DNA of 64,000 nt from Trichosphaerium sp. ATCC 40318. Lineage: Eukaryota; Discosea; Flabellinia; Trichosidae. The notes under the pieces were generated by a model. It searched no databases, was not told where the DNA came from, and saw only the letters and a program-made list of their open reading frames with translations. The translations under genes and the position numbers were made by a program. Positions 36,119 through 47,293 of this stretch are shown here, in pieces (within the stretch, counting starts at the first letter, position 1; each line of letters opens with the position of its first letter). The DNA lies in the NCBI GenBank assembly GCA_038496445.1, contig JALMLS010000562.1, positions 1-64,000 of the forward strand, read 5' to 3'.

Positions 36119-37625
36119 ATGTTATCTAGGCGACTATTCCCAGGTTTGATGCGATATTATTATAAAATCAGCTAAAATTGCCTTTAGGCACTCAACGACA
36201 CGTTGAAAACCAGCGAACAAAGCTCGAATCAATAGGAGAGGTACTTAGTATCAAAACATTTGACAACTGGCACGACATTACTTGTAAACAAGTAGTTCAA
36301 AACGGAGGCAGAGATGTAATCAGCAGGTATATTTACAAGCACGTGACACCTTTTACCAGTTTAATAACTCGTGCCTTTTAGGTATAATGATTCACTGGCT
36401 GTAGCATTAGCGTCCGTGTACAAGGAGTATGAGTGGCCGTCTCACACTAAGTAAGATTTTGGTGTTTTGTTGCAAACAACTTGTATTTATTTGATGTAGC
36501 TATACAAACGACGGATTTGTTAGCCGCGATTATCAGAGAGAAGTTATTGAGAATATTGCATTGTACCTTAGCATTAGCGTACTGGATGATTGGTGTAGTG
36601 TAAAACAAACGGATGTCATACGACATGGTGGCCTTAAGATAGTAAAGTTGTAAGAAGCGTTAATTTTAAATTAAACTTTGACAGCCTCAGGCACGGTAAC
36701 GACATTATGAATGCACTCAAATACTTGTATCCCAAACATCCATGGCAATCTGTCACGTAAGTAGCAGCTTCCGTATAAACATTTGCATATTCAAGTTTGG
36801 ATTAGTACTACAAAGCATGAAGAAGCCATAACAGCAAAGAGAGTTGCTCAATTTAACTCTATTGCTGAAGCGCTTGGCGTCAAATCACTGTACCAATGGT
36901 ATAATATACCCTTCTCTCAATTCAAGCGTGCTGGTGGCAAACAGCTTATGAAGAGATACTACAGATCACTCCCTAGCGCTCTCGAAGAAGTGTATCCAAG
37001 TTTTGATTGGAAGTTAGAGAACTTTAAGTACGCCACAAGAAGTTTGCTGAAAAACTGATTAAAACAAATAGGAGTGTGCCTTCTGGACATTGGAGAATTC
37101 TCGATAATCAAAGAGCTCGCCTAGAAACAATAGGAAGAGAAATTGGTGTGAACAAACTTGATGATTGGCATGGAGTAACTGATAAACAAGTTAGACAACG
37201 TAAAGGTGGAGGTATCCTCACAAGGTACATCTTACTATTTGGAACTAAACTCACTAATCTTTTCCTTAAGGTATAATTCGTCCTTGCAAGAAACTCTCAA
37301 GTCTCTTTACCCTAATCATGGCTGGAGATTTTACAGAAAACCAGGGCAAAGAAACACACCCCAGGGTTATTGGAATGACAGTCGAAATCAACTTGAATTT
37401 CTACAACACGTTGAACATAAACTTGGAATTATTCATGACAATGATTGGTATAGTGTTTCAGCTCTTCAATTACAACAACTTGGAGGTTCTGGCATGTTGA
37501 GATACTTTCCTGAGTCCGTAAAACTCATTAGGCCTTATTCTGGATTGGACTGGGACAAGTTTAATGCAACAAAAAGGTCAAGGCAACGATGGTTGCAACA
37601 TTGTATAACTACGCTATCACAGTGA
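36119..37625 (+). CDS. Tandem DDW-GG-RY-W repeat protein, copy 1 (no nuclease domain)
   Basis: Starts MLSRRLFPGTQRHVENQR after removal of a 44-nt intron; the arginine-containing N-terminus could target an organelle. Five tandem units follow, each of about 55-75 residues, for example DNWHDITCKQVVQNGGRDVI-SRYNDSLAVALASVYKEYEW and DDWHGVTDKQVRQRKGGGIL. Units three and four carry YRSLPSALEEVYPSFDW and NSSLQETLKSLYPNHGW. The last unit is divergent (DNDWYSVSALQLQQLGGSGM then PYSGLDWDKF and KRSRQRWLQH), exactly like the unit before the nuclease domain in the related gene at 58.8-61.0 kb, but here translation stops at 37623-37625. Introns tend to fall between the GG..L and RY parts of the units. I know no named domain for these repeats. 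A helical-repeat scaffold binding nucleic acid or protein is an inference. Confidence 0.75.
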
Positions 37626-37724
37626 GTCACTGTTAATTGATAGTAAACTGTGAAATAAATGAAACATGGTAACATGCCTATGCCTTCTTTTTTCAAGTTG
37701 AGGCACTCATAATTATACGTTTTA

Positions 37725-40700
37725 TTAATTTTGTGATGGTATCTTTGAAGCAATTCTATCACGTATCGTTGTATAAGGAACATCTTTTACAAGGTTCAAT
37801 CTCAAGTAATTAAAATATGATGAGGACTTATCACAACAATCCAGTAATTTGAGTGTACCATCTTGATATTGTACAGGTGCCGGTGTTTTCTTTGTTAAAT
37901 CAATAACGGAAGGAAGTAAGCTCAATTGCGTTTTCTAATCAAAAATCAGTCCAAAAATGAAAACAATCATAAACAAAGCCATAAACAAAATCACGTGTCA
38001 ACTCTTGTTCACCCTCCTAAGCTAACAAGAAATGAAGTTTCTTATTTTGAATTTTCTTGATTGGTACACGTGATGGCAGTTTGGACGTACGTGAATCATT
38101 CCGTCGATCTCAGAAAGTCTCTTTTGACTGGAAGATATTTGTTCAAGAGTAGGAGTATCATTTCGCGGTACATTCAGTGGCTTAAGAAGCTTATTTGAAC
38201 TACTCGATGTGTACACTTGCTTTTGTGCTAAGTCCAGCCGGTTTTGCATAAACTTTATAGACGACTGAAGTGCAGTTATCTTCCACAATGTTAGCTACTT
38301 CATCTATTACGAACGTCAAGTACCTTCTTTCTAGATTCCTGTAACTTTGCTTCTAAAGCTTGATAACGCGTCATCTCTTGGCTATTAACAGTAACATCTT
38401 CATTCCTTACTTCTACAAACACTTAGAAAGAACCATAGTGTTACAAAGTTGTACCTTGTATTCGAAGTTTTCCAGCAAGTTCATCTGTTGTTTCTTGAGT
38501 TCTTACTAAGTTTGCTTTAAGCCTTGATACAGCATCATCATGTTGATTCTTCAATGCTCCGTATTCATTGTTTAGTTTCTCATACTTCGAAGAGAGTTGT
38601 TGATACTAGAGTTAATTAGCATAAACCTCAAATAGAAAGAAGTCATTAGTACTTTTTTCTCATTTTTTTCCATTTCTGTGCTCTTTTTACTCAAATCTCT
38701 CATTGCTCCAGTTAGTTTTGTCTTGTAAGATGATATGATCTTTAATTTCCCATCCAACTGTTCACGAGACTACACGAAACATTAATCACAGAACCACAAA
38801 ATATAGAAACCAGATTCATACGCTATTAACCATGCGTTCCATAACACTGGTACGCTCAATCCGCCCTCTAATTTTAAGGGCTCTTGCTTGTAACGCGTCT
38901 AAACACTTATAAATACAATATCCCTAAAGAAGGACTTGTTTCGTTACCTGGTGGATTCGGTGGTAAAGCAACACTTAAAACATCATTGTCTAATGTCTGT
39001 GCGAATTCATCCATGACTTCACTCAGCCAATCCATCCAAACTCCAAAAGAACTGAAGTTATGTCAGTACATCCAATTTCGCTGTAAAGTACGTACTCTCT
39101 AACACCTAAACCTTCACCTTTTGCAGGTGGCGCTATAGGAGGTATAGCAGTGCTGTCTACATTTTCTTCGTTCAAGACATTGTTTGCTGTTTGTATATCC
39201 AGTCTCAACTTGTCTTCATCAAAAGTAGCCAAGAAATCTACGATCCTCTTCTTTGTTGACTCAGCCTATAATTAAACATTTAACCTTTGCTGTTACTAAT
39301 CAAAAAACTATCATCGTACGCCCGTGAATTGTTTCATAAGAGAAGACACAACTGCTACCATATTGTCCAAGTTACGAAGCCAAACAGGGTCTTTACGGAG
39401 TGCTAGAGATGACACCTTTTTGCAAAAGCCTCTATGCGAATATGGGTCAGATTTCAGTTTTGTTTCATGTTGGCGTACTGTACTGTCTTTGCGAGTCCTT
39501 TTAGCTGGGCAATACCAACTACAGTTTCTTCTTCCTTTTCTTTACATGCAAGTATGAATAAAAACAGATAATCCTTAACAGTGTTAAAAGGACGATGATA
39601 AAACCTGCTCGAAGGATATCCAGTGCCACCAACAAGAGATTCATCCAAGATTTTTGACAAGAACGATTGAACTGACTATCAACAATGTCAGAAATTTTTT
39701 CTATCATTCTAATGGCGTACATCAAGTTCATCTAGTTGGTATGATTGGGATAAGTCATCAGCTTTTATGAGATCCAATAGCTTATCTATTCTTTTTTCAT
39801 TTTGCTCAATTTCACTTCCTTCTTTTTGAGCAATTTCTACAGCAACAGCTCCAGAATCACCTTTGATTATTCTAGAAGTAATCTCAAGTTCTTGTTGAAT
39901 ATTTGAAAGTCGCACGTGAAGCTTGTTTAAACAACAAGTTAGCCATTTCTACAAAGTAGAACTAAAAGTTAACTGAAGTTTATGGTGTACCTTAATTAAA
40001 AAGTGTTTGTGCTCATCGTAATCGTCTTCAATTACTTTATCAAATTCCATCTGACGATTAACAAACCTAAGAACTATAGCAGTCTTGCGTATCATCCGTT
40101 GAAATCCGAAATAAAACTCATAAACTTCCATATCACCAACAAGTAACTCATCTGGAACGACTGTCTATTTACAAGTTTTTAAGAGATAGCTTTGTAAACT
40201 TTACACCTTACCGTATATAAATCTAGTTTAGTTGCAACTTCATCCAGCCTCATTGACTCTATTTCATTATCAATCTCATCCACAACTGCCTTTCTTATTT
40301 TTTTCTTGCGAGAACAGTTAGACTTGAAGTTGCTGACGATTATTGCCGTTCAAACACGTCTAAGTACCTGTAATTCGTAGTTGACATTTGCTAGTTTCTC
40401 CAGCTTATCTTCAGTGTTTGATCCGTTCGCAGTAGTTTTACCTGAACTTACATGTACATCCTCCATTTCAACCAAAACCTGGTATTGAGATATTGTGTCT
40501 TCAAATTCATTAATCTTTCTCGTTAAAGACGCGTTCACAGCTCTCAATTGGGACACCTCTGAGTCTCTTGCCTCTTTTTTGAATTATTTTCACAACCCAA
40601 ATTGTAATAGTTCATACATACGTATCTGGTTTAATAGAGCTCCTTCGACTTCTGCTTGCTCCATCTCCATTTCTTCGGAAAGTTTATTTAATTCAGTCAA

Positions 40701-42516
40701 ATCAGAAATACGCTCCTTTAAAATTTCTGTTCTCTAGATATTGTATTAAACCGGGACTCTTTGCTAGAGATGTTCTAACAATATTACCTCCTCTAATGCC
40801 AATTTACTCTGTACTAGACCTTCTAGTTGGTCTTCAAGGTGTTTAGAGTTATCTACTTGAGATTGTAGAGTTCCAATTTCTTGCTCTTTATTGTACAATG
40901 CTACTTCAAGTGCTGTCATTTTTTCTAAACGACAAAGTTATTAGTTATCACAGTCCTCCTTACTTGAGTATTATTCAAGGATTACGTACCACGCATCTTT
41001 GGAATATCACCTGTTTCGTTCTGAAGCGCTGATATTCGTTCCTCTGCTTGGTGCTTTAGAGTATATAATGCAGAGCGAAGGAGTTGATTTTGATTCAATA
41101 CAACATCCATATCCTTGTCGGAAAGAGGTACGTCTCCTTCTCCAGAAGCAACTAGAAATTAATCAACACCTAGAACTAAATATTTCAAATTATCTCGTAC
41201 CTTTCTCTTGTCGTTCCTTGTCTCGATCTAGTACTGTTTGCCTGAACTGATGTAACAACTTGATTTCATCTACCATTTTTACCATTTCCTACAAAGACAG
41301 AACTGTCACTTTCTGCTTGTTTTAAGGAGCTTGGGCAAACACTCCAGTTACTATTTAATACCTCATTATTTTGTTGTAGTTGCTCTTCAGCAATTTCTTT
41401 ATCAAGAACAGCCATATCCAACTCTTCAGTAGCAAACTGTAGCTCATGCTTATGTTTTTCTTCAAGTTGTTTTATTTTTTCTTCAAAAGGAGCGATGATT
41501 GTTGCAGTATCCATACTACTCCTATAAACAAAAACGTTAGTGTTAGGGAGTCCACATAAATAAAGTAAATGTAGTAAACACCACGCACTTGAACTCATCA
41601 TACTCTTGTTTAAGGCTCTCTGCATTTTTTTCACTTTCTTGTAGATTGGCTTTAATTTGTATGATTTGTTGCGTAAGCAATTCTTCAAGTTTCTTTTTTT
41701 CCTCGAGCTGTACACTCTTTTCCCTAAGAGCTTCGTCATTAATACAAGCACTAGACCAACTAAATCGTGCTTTAATTCTTCTACTTGTGATTTTAACTCT
41801 TTAGTCTCAAGTCTAAGCGACACAAGTTCTGGATCTTCCTCTGGTACTTCGGGTTCTTTCGGTTTTTGTTTTGGTTTTGTTGTCCCTGGTGGTCTCTTCT
41901 TTGCTGAAACTTTCTTCTTAGCTACAGTAACCTTCTTTGGTGATTTTTTTACGCGCTTGCCCTTTACAACGCGCTTGACAACCCTTTTAACCTTTGCTGG
42001 TCCTTTTCTTGGTGCCGGTGACTTGGCAACTTTTTTAACAGTTTTTTTTACTCGCCTGACTTTTCTAGGTCCCGCAGAGGCAGGTGATAGACCTTTTGGC
42101 GTAGGTCCCTTTGTTGGGGCTCTTTTAGGCGATCGCTTCGGTGGCGCTTTTTTTCCGCGTGCAGCTGGTGAAGGTGACCTCTCTCTGTTCGCGCACGTGG
42201 TTAGTCACGTGATTTAAATAAAAAAATATATCGAAGCTATACTTACTTTCTCATGACGCGTGCTATCTCTGAAGGCTTTGCAAAGTACCCGTGCTTTGGT
42301 TTACACTGAAAATATCGCTTTCCATCAAGGCTACCATCAGAATCCGCCACTTTTTTGTTTAGGTAGATTCTTTGGATAGTAATACTTACCTGGCTTTGTA
42401 AATGATACACCGATTGTTGTTCCCGATGCTGTCTTGCCTATCCATTTAACTGTGCCTAGTCCAAACGCTGGCTTTGTTTTTATTTTTACCGTACTCCCTA
42501 CGCGCAGTTTAGACAT
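37725..42516 (-). CDS. Dynactin subunit p150Glued-like: CAP-Gly plus long coiled coils
   Basis: Largest subunit of dynactin, which links cytoplasmic dynein to cargo and microtubules. The N-terminus MSKLRVGSTVKIKTKPAFGL-GTVKWIG...GVSFTKP and, after an intron, GKRYFQCKPKHGYFAKPSEI form a CAP-Gly domain (about 42250-42516). A very basic Lys/Pro/Ala region follows (about 41830-42190), like the microtubule-binding patch of p150. Long coiled coils come next (LETKELKSQVEELKHDLVGL, KIKQLEEKHKHELQFATEEL). The segment ERISDLTELNKLSEEMEMEQ-AEVEGALLNQ (about 40650-40740) matches the core dynactin-domain pattern. The C-terminal segment has FNYLRLNLVKDVPYTTIRDR and stops at 37725. An antisense frame across the basic region is a composition artefact. 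Many short introns. The presence of dynactin implies dynein-based transport in this organism. Confidence 0.85.
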
Positions 42517-42719
42517 GACAGCCAAGAGACAATAAAAATAGAACGACCTGGACTTTTTTGCTAGCAATCTTTTTTTGTCTTAACAAAGTTAAACGCCATC
42601 ATTATTTTATTTCGTGCAAAGGTTGATTAGGATTGCGACAACAACATCACAACCCAAAAAAGATAAACAAGTTTAAATAATGGCGCAAGCATCGCACAAT
42701 ATAACGACATAGGTATCCT

Positions 42720-43560
42720 GGTTTTTAGCCTGCACTTCCTTTTCTCCGGAGCACAAAAGTTCTGTCCTTGTTTTAGTGTTTTCGTATTTTCTGGTAAAGT
42801 GTATTCAGATATTTCACCTTTTGCTATTCGTTCAAGTATCCCATGGCGACACGTGCGCCATCATATACATGGTTACTTTTTTACCAACAAGAGGCACATC
42901 AGGCTCTTTCAAGTCACTAAAAAAAAAACAACAAATAAAATAATTATGTGTTCTTTTCGGCATTTTCACTCGCATTTCAACAAGTAAGCAACACATGACT
43001 ATTTTTAAAATAGCTATTTTCGTAAGTACATATTTAATATCAACAAACCCGCTATTCCAAAACATGTGTTTTAGCTAATTGCCAAAACAAAAAGTCGAAT
43101 GATTTGACATTTTGTTCATACGTTTAATAGGTTATATTGTTGAGTATACAAGCCATTAAAGCCGAAATATATTGTGGCAACTTTTCTGGGGACAGCACAT
43201 CGTATCCGTACGCACACGTACCTTCGTACCCTTTGTTCTGATTAGTTCCTTTGTTTAGCTTCCGTACAGCTAACACTTGGAGAGATATCTCCGGTAACTT
43301 AGTGCTTGCTTCAAAATCACCAACAAATATAACTGGAGCAATTATTTTGATAGAGGAGAAACTAGATAACATTGAGGCTACACTGGAGTACGCTTATTAC
43401 GAGACAATTTCGTAACATTTCCATAAACATCCACTTGACGTGTACACTCAACCACTTCTGCCCTAACTATAATTCAGGCCTTTCCTTGGTCGCGGCGCTA
43501 CAGCTCTTGTTATCAAACGGGGTCTTGGAGCAGGGAAAGGTAGTTTGTAGATGAATAATC
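42720..43560 (-). CDS. Uncertain multi-exon gene, unrecognised
   Basis: Several minus-strand segments look like coding exons, but I could not join them with confidence. SIKIIAPVIFVGDFEASTKL and PEISLQVLAVRKLNKGTNQN (about 43235-43355) form the clearest one. SDLKEPDVPLVGKKVTMYMM (about 42860-42920) is preceded by a strong polypyrimidine-AG acceptor, and EYTLPENTKTLKQGQNF (about 42750-42810) follows. A Pro/Arg-rich piece lies at about 43480-43545. No motif is diagnostic. It lies between the dynactin and membrane-protein genes and reads minus like dynactin. Start and stop are not established. Confidence 0.35.
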
Positions 43561-43706
43561 TTGTGCTTACGAATGTCTAGACTTTTTTACAACTAGTGGC
43601 TCTAGTGATCACGTGACAACACCCACCGTGGATATAGAAGGTATTACAAATACTAAAATACATCTGACACGTATAAGAATCTATATATAATACGCTACTG
43701 GCTCTA

Positions 43707-45012
43707 TTGCAGGAAGACAATGACAACTTCACATGTATAGCAAGACTAACTTGGGGTACTAAAAATCGAAGACCTGTAGACCCTTTCCTGCCTAACCAAT
43801 TAGAGGACAACCCCTTCTACGATATTTACCGCGGCCCAGTCTTTATTATTTTGGTCAACATCATACCTGGTCTATGGGCTTTGTGTAACATTGTGCGTAA
43901 TAACGCCAATAAAATATTTGCTCATAAACCATAGGCGTATGCCTCTTATAAACTTCATATCGGTGTCAACGAACCAAAATGGAGATCTTCGCCCCTGATA
44001 GTATTGCTATGTGAGGTAGTTGCTAACTTTGGTACGTTACCATTACAACATTGATATGTTACAACTCACTAAGGTGTATTGTTTAGCTCGACTGTTGTAC
44101 TACCCCTTAGATCCTTGGGAGACAAGGCGTATACTTCCCTACAATGTTACTCTGTTTTTCCATAACTTACAGTTACCTTTTGCTTTTGGTTCTTTATTCA
44201 TTATCACATTGTATTGGCACGAAGTTATTCAAGCACAAAAGGACATGGATATCACAAAGTTCTTGCCAAAACTCAGGATTTATTTTTATGTTACTGCCTG
44301 CGTTTTCTTTGCTATTACAGTTGTGGCTGGCGCTACAGGATCACTTCGAGTACGTGCTAAGTCACTTGCGGTTCTAACTGACATTGTAATAGAACTCTTT
44401 GGTCGTCCTAGTACGCTCGATTCTGATCTACAATGAGCGCTCCGTATTTACATTCTTGTTTAGAATATAGTAGTATGGTCCATTTATATACTGGCGTTTA
44501 TTGTTGTGTGCATTTTATACAATGTGACAGCCACGAGGGTAATAATTAGATTACGATCATTGAGAAGTATAGGTGTTGAAAAAGTACGAAGGGTACGTGG
44601 CATTTTGCCAATTCACTCAAACTTCTCAACGGTTCTCGCTAAGTTAGAACAAAAGGTGATGAAACGCTCTATTGCTATTGGCGTACTACTAGCGATTTTT
44701 ATACTCTCTTCACTCGCCCTATTTGCTAGTGTAGTACAATATCCTTGGCCAAGAGTAATCATTATTATTTTACTTACATACCCTCTGCTTGGTATTAGCA
44801 CAATTCAAATATCTAACCTTTATTGTGAAACAAAACTAACGAAAGGCCAACCAAGGCAGACAATCAAGGATATGACACCATCTACAATTTCAATGGCAAG
44901 TGATCTACAAAGTAGGAGTAAGAAAGAGGAAAAAAGAAAGAATGGTGTTATTGACGAAGTACAGATTGGTACTCGTATACCAGAAAGGCGAGGTAGTGTT
45001 TCTCAAGTGTAA
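43707..45012 (+). CDS. Multi-pass membrane protein, possibly THH1/TOM1/TOM3-like
   Basis: The first exon seen has a strong acceptor at about 43710 and encodes FTCIARLTWGTKNRRPVDPF before a hydrophobic helix (FIILVNIIPGLWALCNIV); the true start lies upstream and is unresolved. Further membrane segments follow: ARLLYYPLDPWETRRILPYN leads into LPFAFGSLFIITLYWHEVIQ, then FYVTACVFFAITVVAGA, VVWSIYILAFIVVCILY, IAIGVLLAIFILSSLALFAS and IIIILLTYPLLGIST, giving about seven helices. The Leu-Tyr-Trp-x-Glu motif and the RLLYYPLDP segment recall the plant THH1/TOM1/TOM3 and animal GPR137 families, but this is a weak match made by eye. The C-terminal tail is hydrophilic (SRSKKEEKRKNGVIDEVQ) and stops at 45010-45012. 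Confidence 0.55.
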
Positions 45013-45136
45013 TTTAATGCTATCTGATAGTATATTAGAAAATAAATAAATACGAGATCACGTGTTTTGTTTTATTTTTTTGTACTATTTACATTTCTGT
45101 ACGCTTTGTATTTTTGAGGTAACAAGAGCACAGTAG

Positions 45137-47216
45137 TTATGTGTAATTATCTACAATAATCTGATATACACCAACAATGCCAAAAAAGGTAGCTGTTACA
45201 ACCAGTAGCATGGCTGGTACCTTTTTAGTCAAAGGTTTATAAAAAGTCCAAGGTCTTGAGAACCACGAAGTACTAAGGACAACATAAGAAAAGAGGCTGA
45301 AGATTGTCAAGAAAAACTGCACCTTTGTTGAGGTTCTTCATCTCTAGTTTTATCCAGTTCTAATTGCACATCATCACCATCATTTCCCTAACAAGTGGCT
45401 GTTATTGAAAGTCCATTTTCCATTTTGAACCTACCATTAAAAGAGAAGTTTCTTCGCCAATAGACTTCTCTTTGTACAAAATAATATAAAACAACGCTGG
45501 AAATACGAATATAATAAGTTGACCAACCTAAAATATTCTGATTAGATTGGGGTTCAACTATTCTCTAGTACCGTTGCACCAACTATACCAAAAACAACAG
45601 ATATATTAGGTATAACTATAGCAACTACAAACGACAACACAATAAGTACTGAAGCTATGATAAATATGCGATAAGCCGGAACATAGTTTTGAGCTTTTGG
45701 GAACAACAAACGATCAAGTGCACACCTACAGCGCTCATTGGCACATACTTGGATAGGAAAATATTGTCCTATTGGTGGTCAACGCACCTTGCTGGGTAGC
45801 ACAAAATTGGGTATGAAAAGAATATGATCAATGCAAAGCCACACTTAACAACTTCAAAAAGTATATCACCCTCAAAATTGGTTAACACGTTGCCTACTTT
45901 TTGTTAGTATTCCAATAAAACTACGAATATAAACCTTTGTTCACGCACTTTCCGTTGCTTCATAGAATTGAAGGTAGCCAAACACTGACGTGATGAGGTA
46001 AACTGTAGAACATAAAATTACAGCCATAACAACCTTCAAATATTTTGATTAAAAACACGTGTTAAAAGCAGTAAATAAATAGTACGTACAGATCGATTAA
46101 TTGATTTCGTTGTTGTATCGTGCATTTCAATCCATATAGGAAAGATGTTTGGGTGAAATGTAAAAGCAAAAGAAATAAGTGGTAAAGCAACAAAAATGTC
46201 TAATGACATTTTTGCTAATTTCAGTTCAGATTTTCTAACACCTTACAGACAATAATATCAGTACATAATCAATCCAACAAACAATATTTACCTTCTTTGG
46301 CAAGTGTTTGGCATCCCCTTATTGTTATGCCTACAACCATGAATAGAATACACGCAATTGCAATCTGATTGGTAACTCAATACAATTTTGCTTCTTGTAG
46401 TACTAACCATAGAAGTGTATCGTAATGAATGGATATGCCGAAGATTGCACAGTGGAAATAATACGAATACACATACCATAGCTTGGATCCATCTTTGGTA
46501 GTCAGTACGAACCAAAAACAATACAAAGCAACACAAAAAGGGAAGAGGGTACCTTGGGTCAGCATAAAACCCTACATGACCGAGAAGGTTTGGTATAAGA
46601 TCACCTGGATGCAATGTAAGCGTTGTAAATAGAATAAATAGTGAGCACCTATAATGACGATGTAGCCGACCATTGCACCAAACAAGAACACTACAAGGCA
46701 AACATCCACCTATTTTTGTTTAACGACTACTTCTCACGTGATCGAAACGAAAAGTGGTAGTATAACGTACAATTAATGGGCCAAACCGGCCAAATGCTGA
46801 TTTGCTGACGTCTTTGTACGATTTTCCTTAAAAAGGTCAAAATGCGCCAGTACAAATACCCACGCATGATCTTACGCGTTCAAAAGCAATAAGACTAGCA
46901 TTGCATGACAGCACGAAATGTCAAAAGAAACGGTACCTGCAAATATGGGATCAACAGAACAAGCAGTGAGCAGCCTTGAACTGTATGCCACCAGTACAGA
47001 ACAAACAAAGAGCAAAATAGAGCCAAGTACTATACCAGTTGATTTAAATGCAAATGGTAACGCTAATACGCCACCACCCATTATAGTGTTGCTCAAATTA
47101 AAGACAGCTGATGGAATACGCGAATAAGTTTTCTTTGTTAGTCCGTAAACCACCTCATCATGATCAAATGAGTTCTCAGACGCTGAGGAACGCCTGCGCT
47201 CCAAGCGTACTGACAT
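45137..47216 (-). CDS. Amino-acid transporter of the AAAP/SLC38 type
   Basis: The start MSVRLERRRSSASENSFDHD at 47216 gives a short cytosolic N-tail. SAVFNLSNTIMGGGVLALPF (about 47050-47110) is the family hallmark in the first helix, followed by GIVLGSILLFVCSVLVAYSS. Further hydrophobic exons run through 46900-45480, and a late cytosolic loop ELDKTRDEEPQQR precedes the last helices (FFLTIFSLFSYVVLS and VPAMLLVVTATFFGIVGVYQ) with stop at 45137. About 11 membrane segments are expected; not every exon border was fixed. It would import or exchange amino acids across the plasma or lysosomal membrane. The start is only 77 bp from the start of the divergent GPI-anchored protein gene. Confidence 0.82.
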
Positions 47217-47293
47217 TCCCAACAATTTTGTGAGTTTTTGTCGGTTTACAGATTTTGACTGCGATATCGTAATTTTCAAGCTCCTAAAGCGCA
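47217..47293. promoter_or_regulatory. Very short divergent intergenic region (transporter / surface protein)
   Basis: 77 bp separate the two start codons, the shortest head-to-head spacing in the window. Both products are membrane or surface proteins, so co-regulation is plausible but not shown. Confidence 0.4.

Noticed and set aside
41657-42217. Long plus-strand open frame of 186 codons
   Set aside because: It is antisense to the Lys/Pro-rich region of dynactin p150; its Phe/Thr-rich composition is a mirror of that low-complexity sequence.
43370-43400. A 20-nt intron in the uncertain gene at 43 kb
   Set aside because: A longer intron with an upstream donor restores the same phase; without transcripts an ultra-short intron is not justified.
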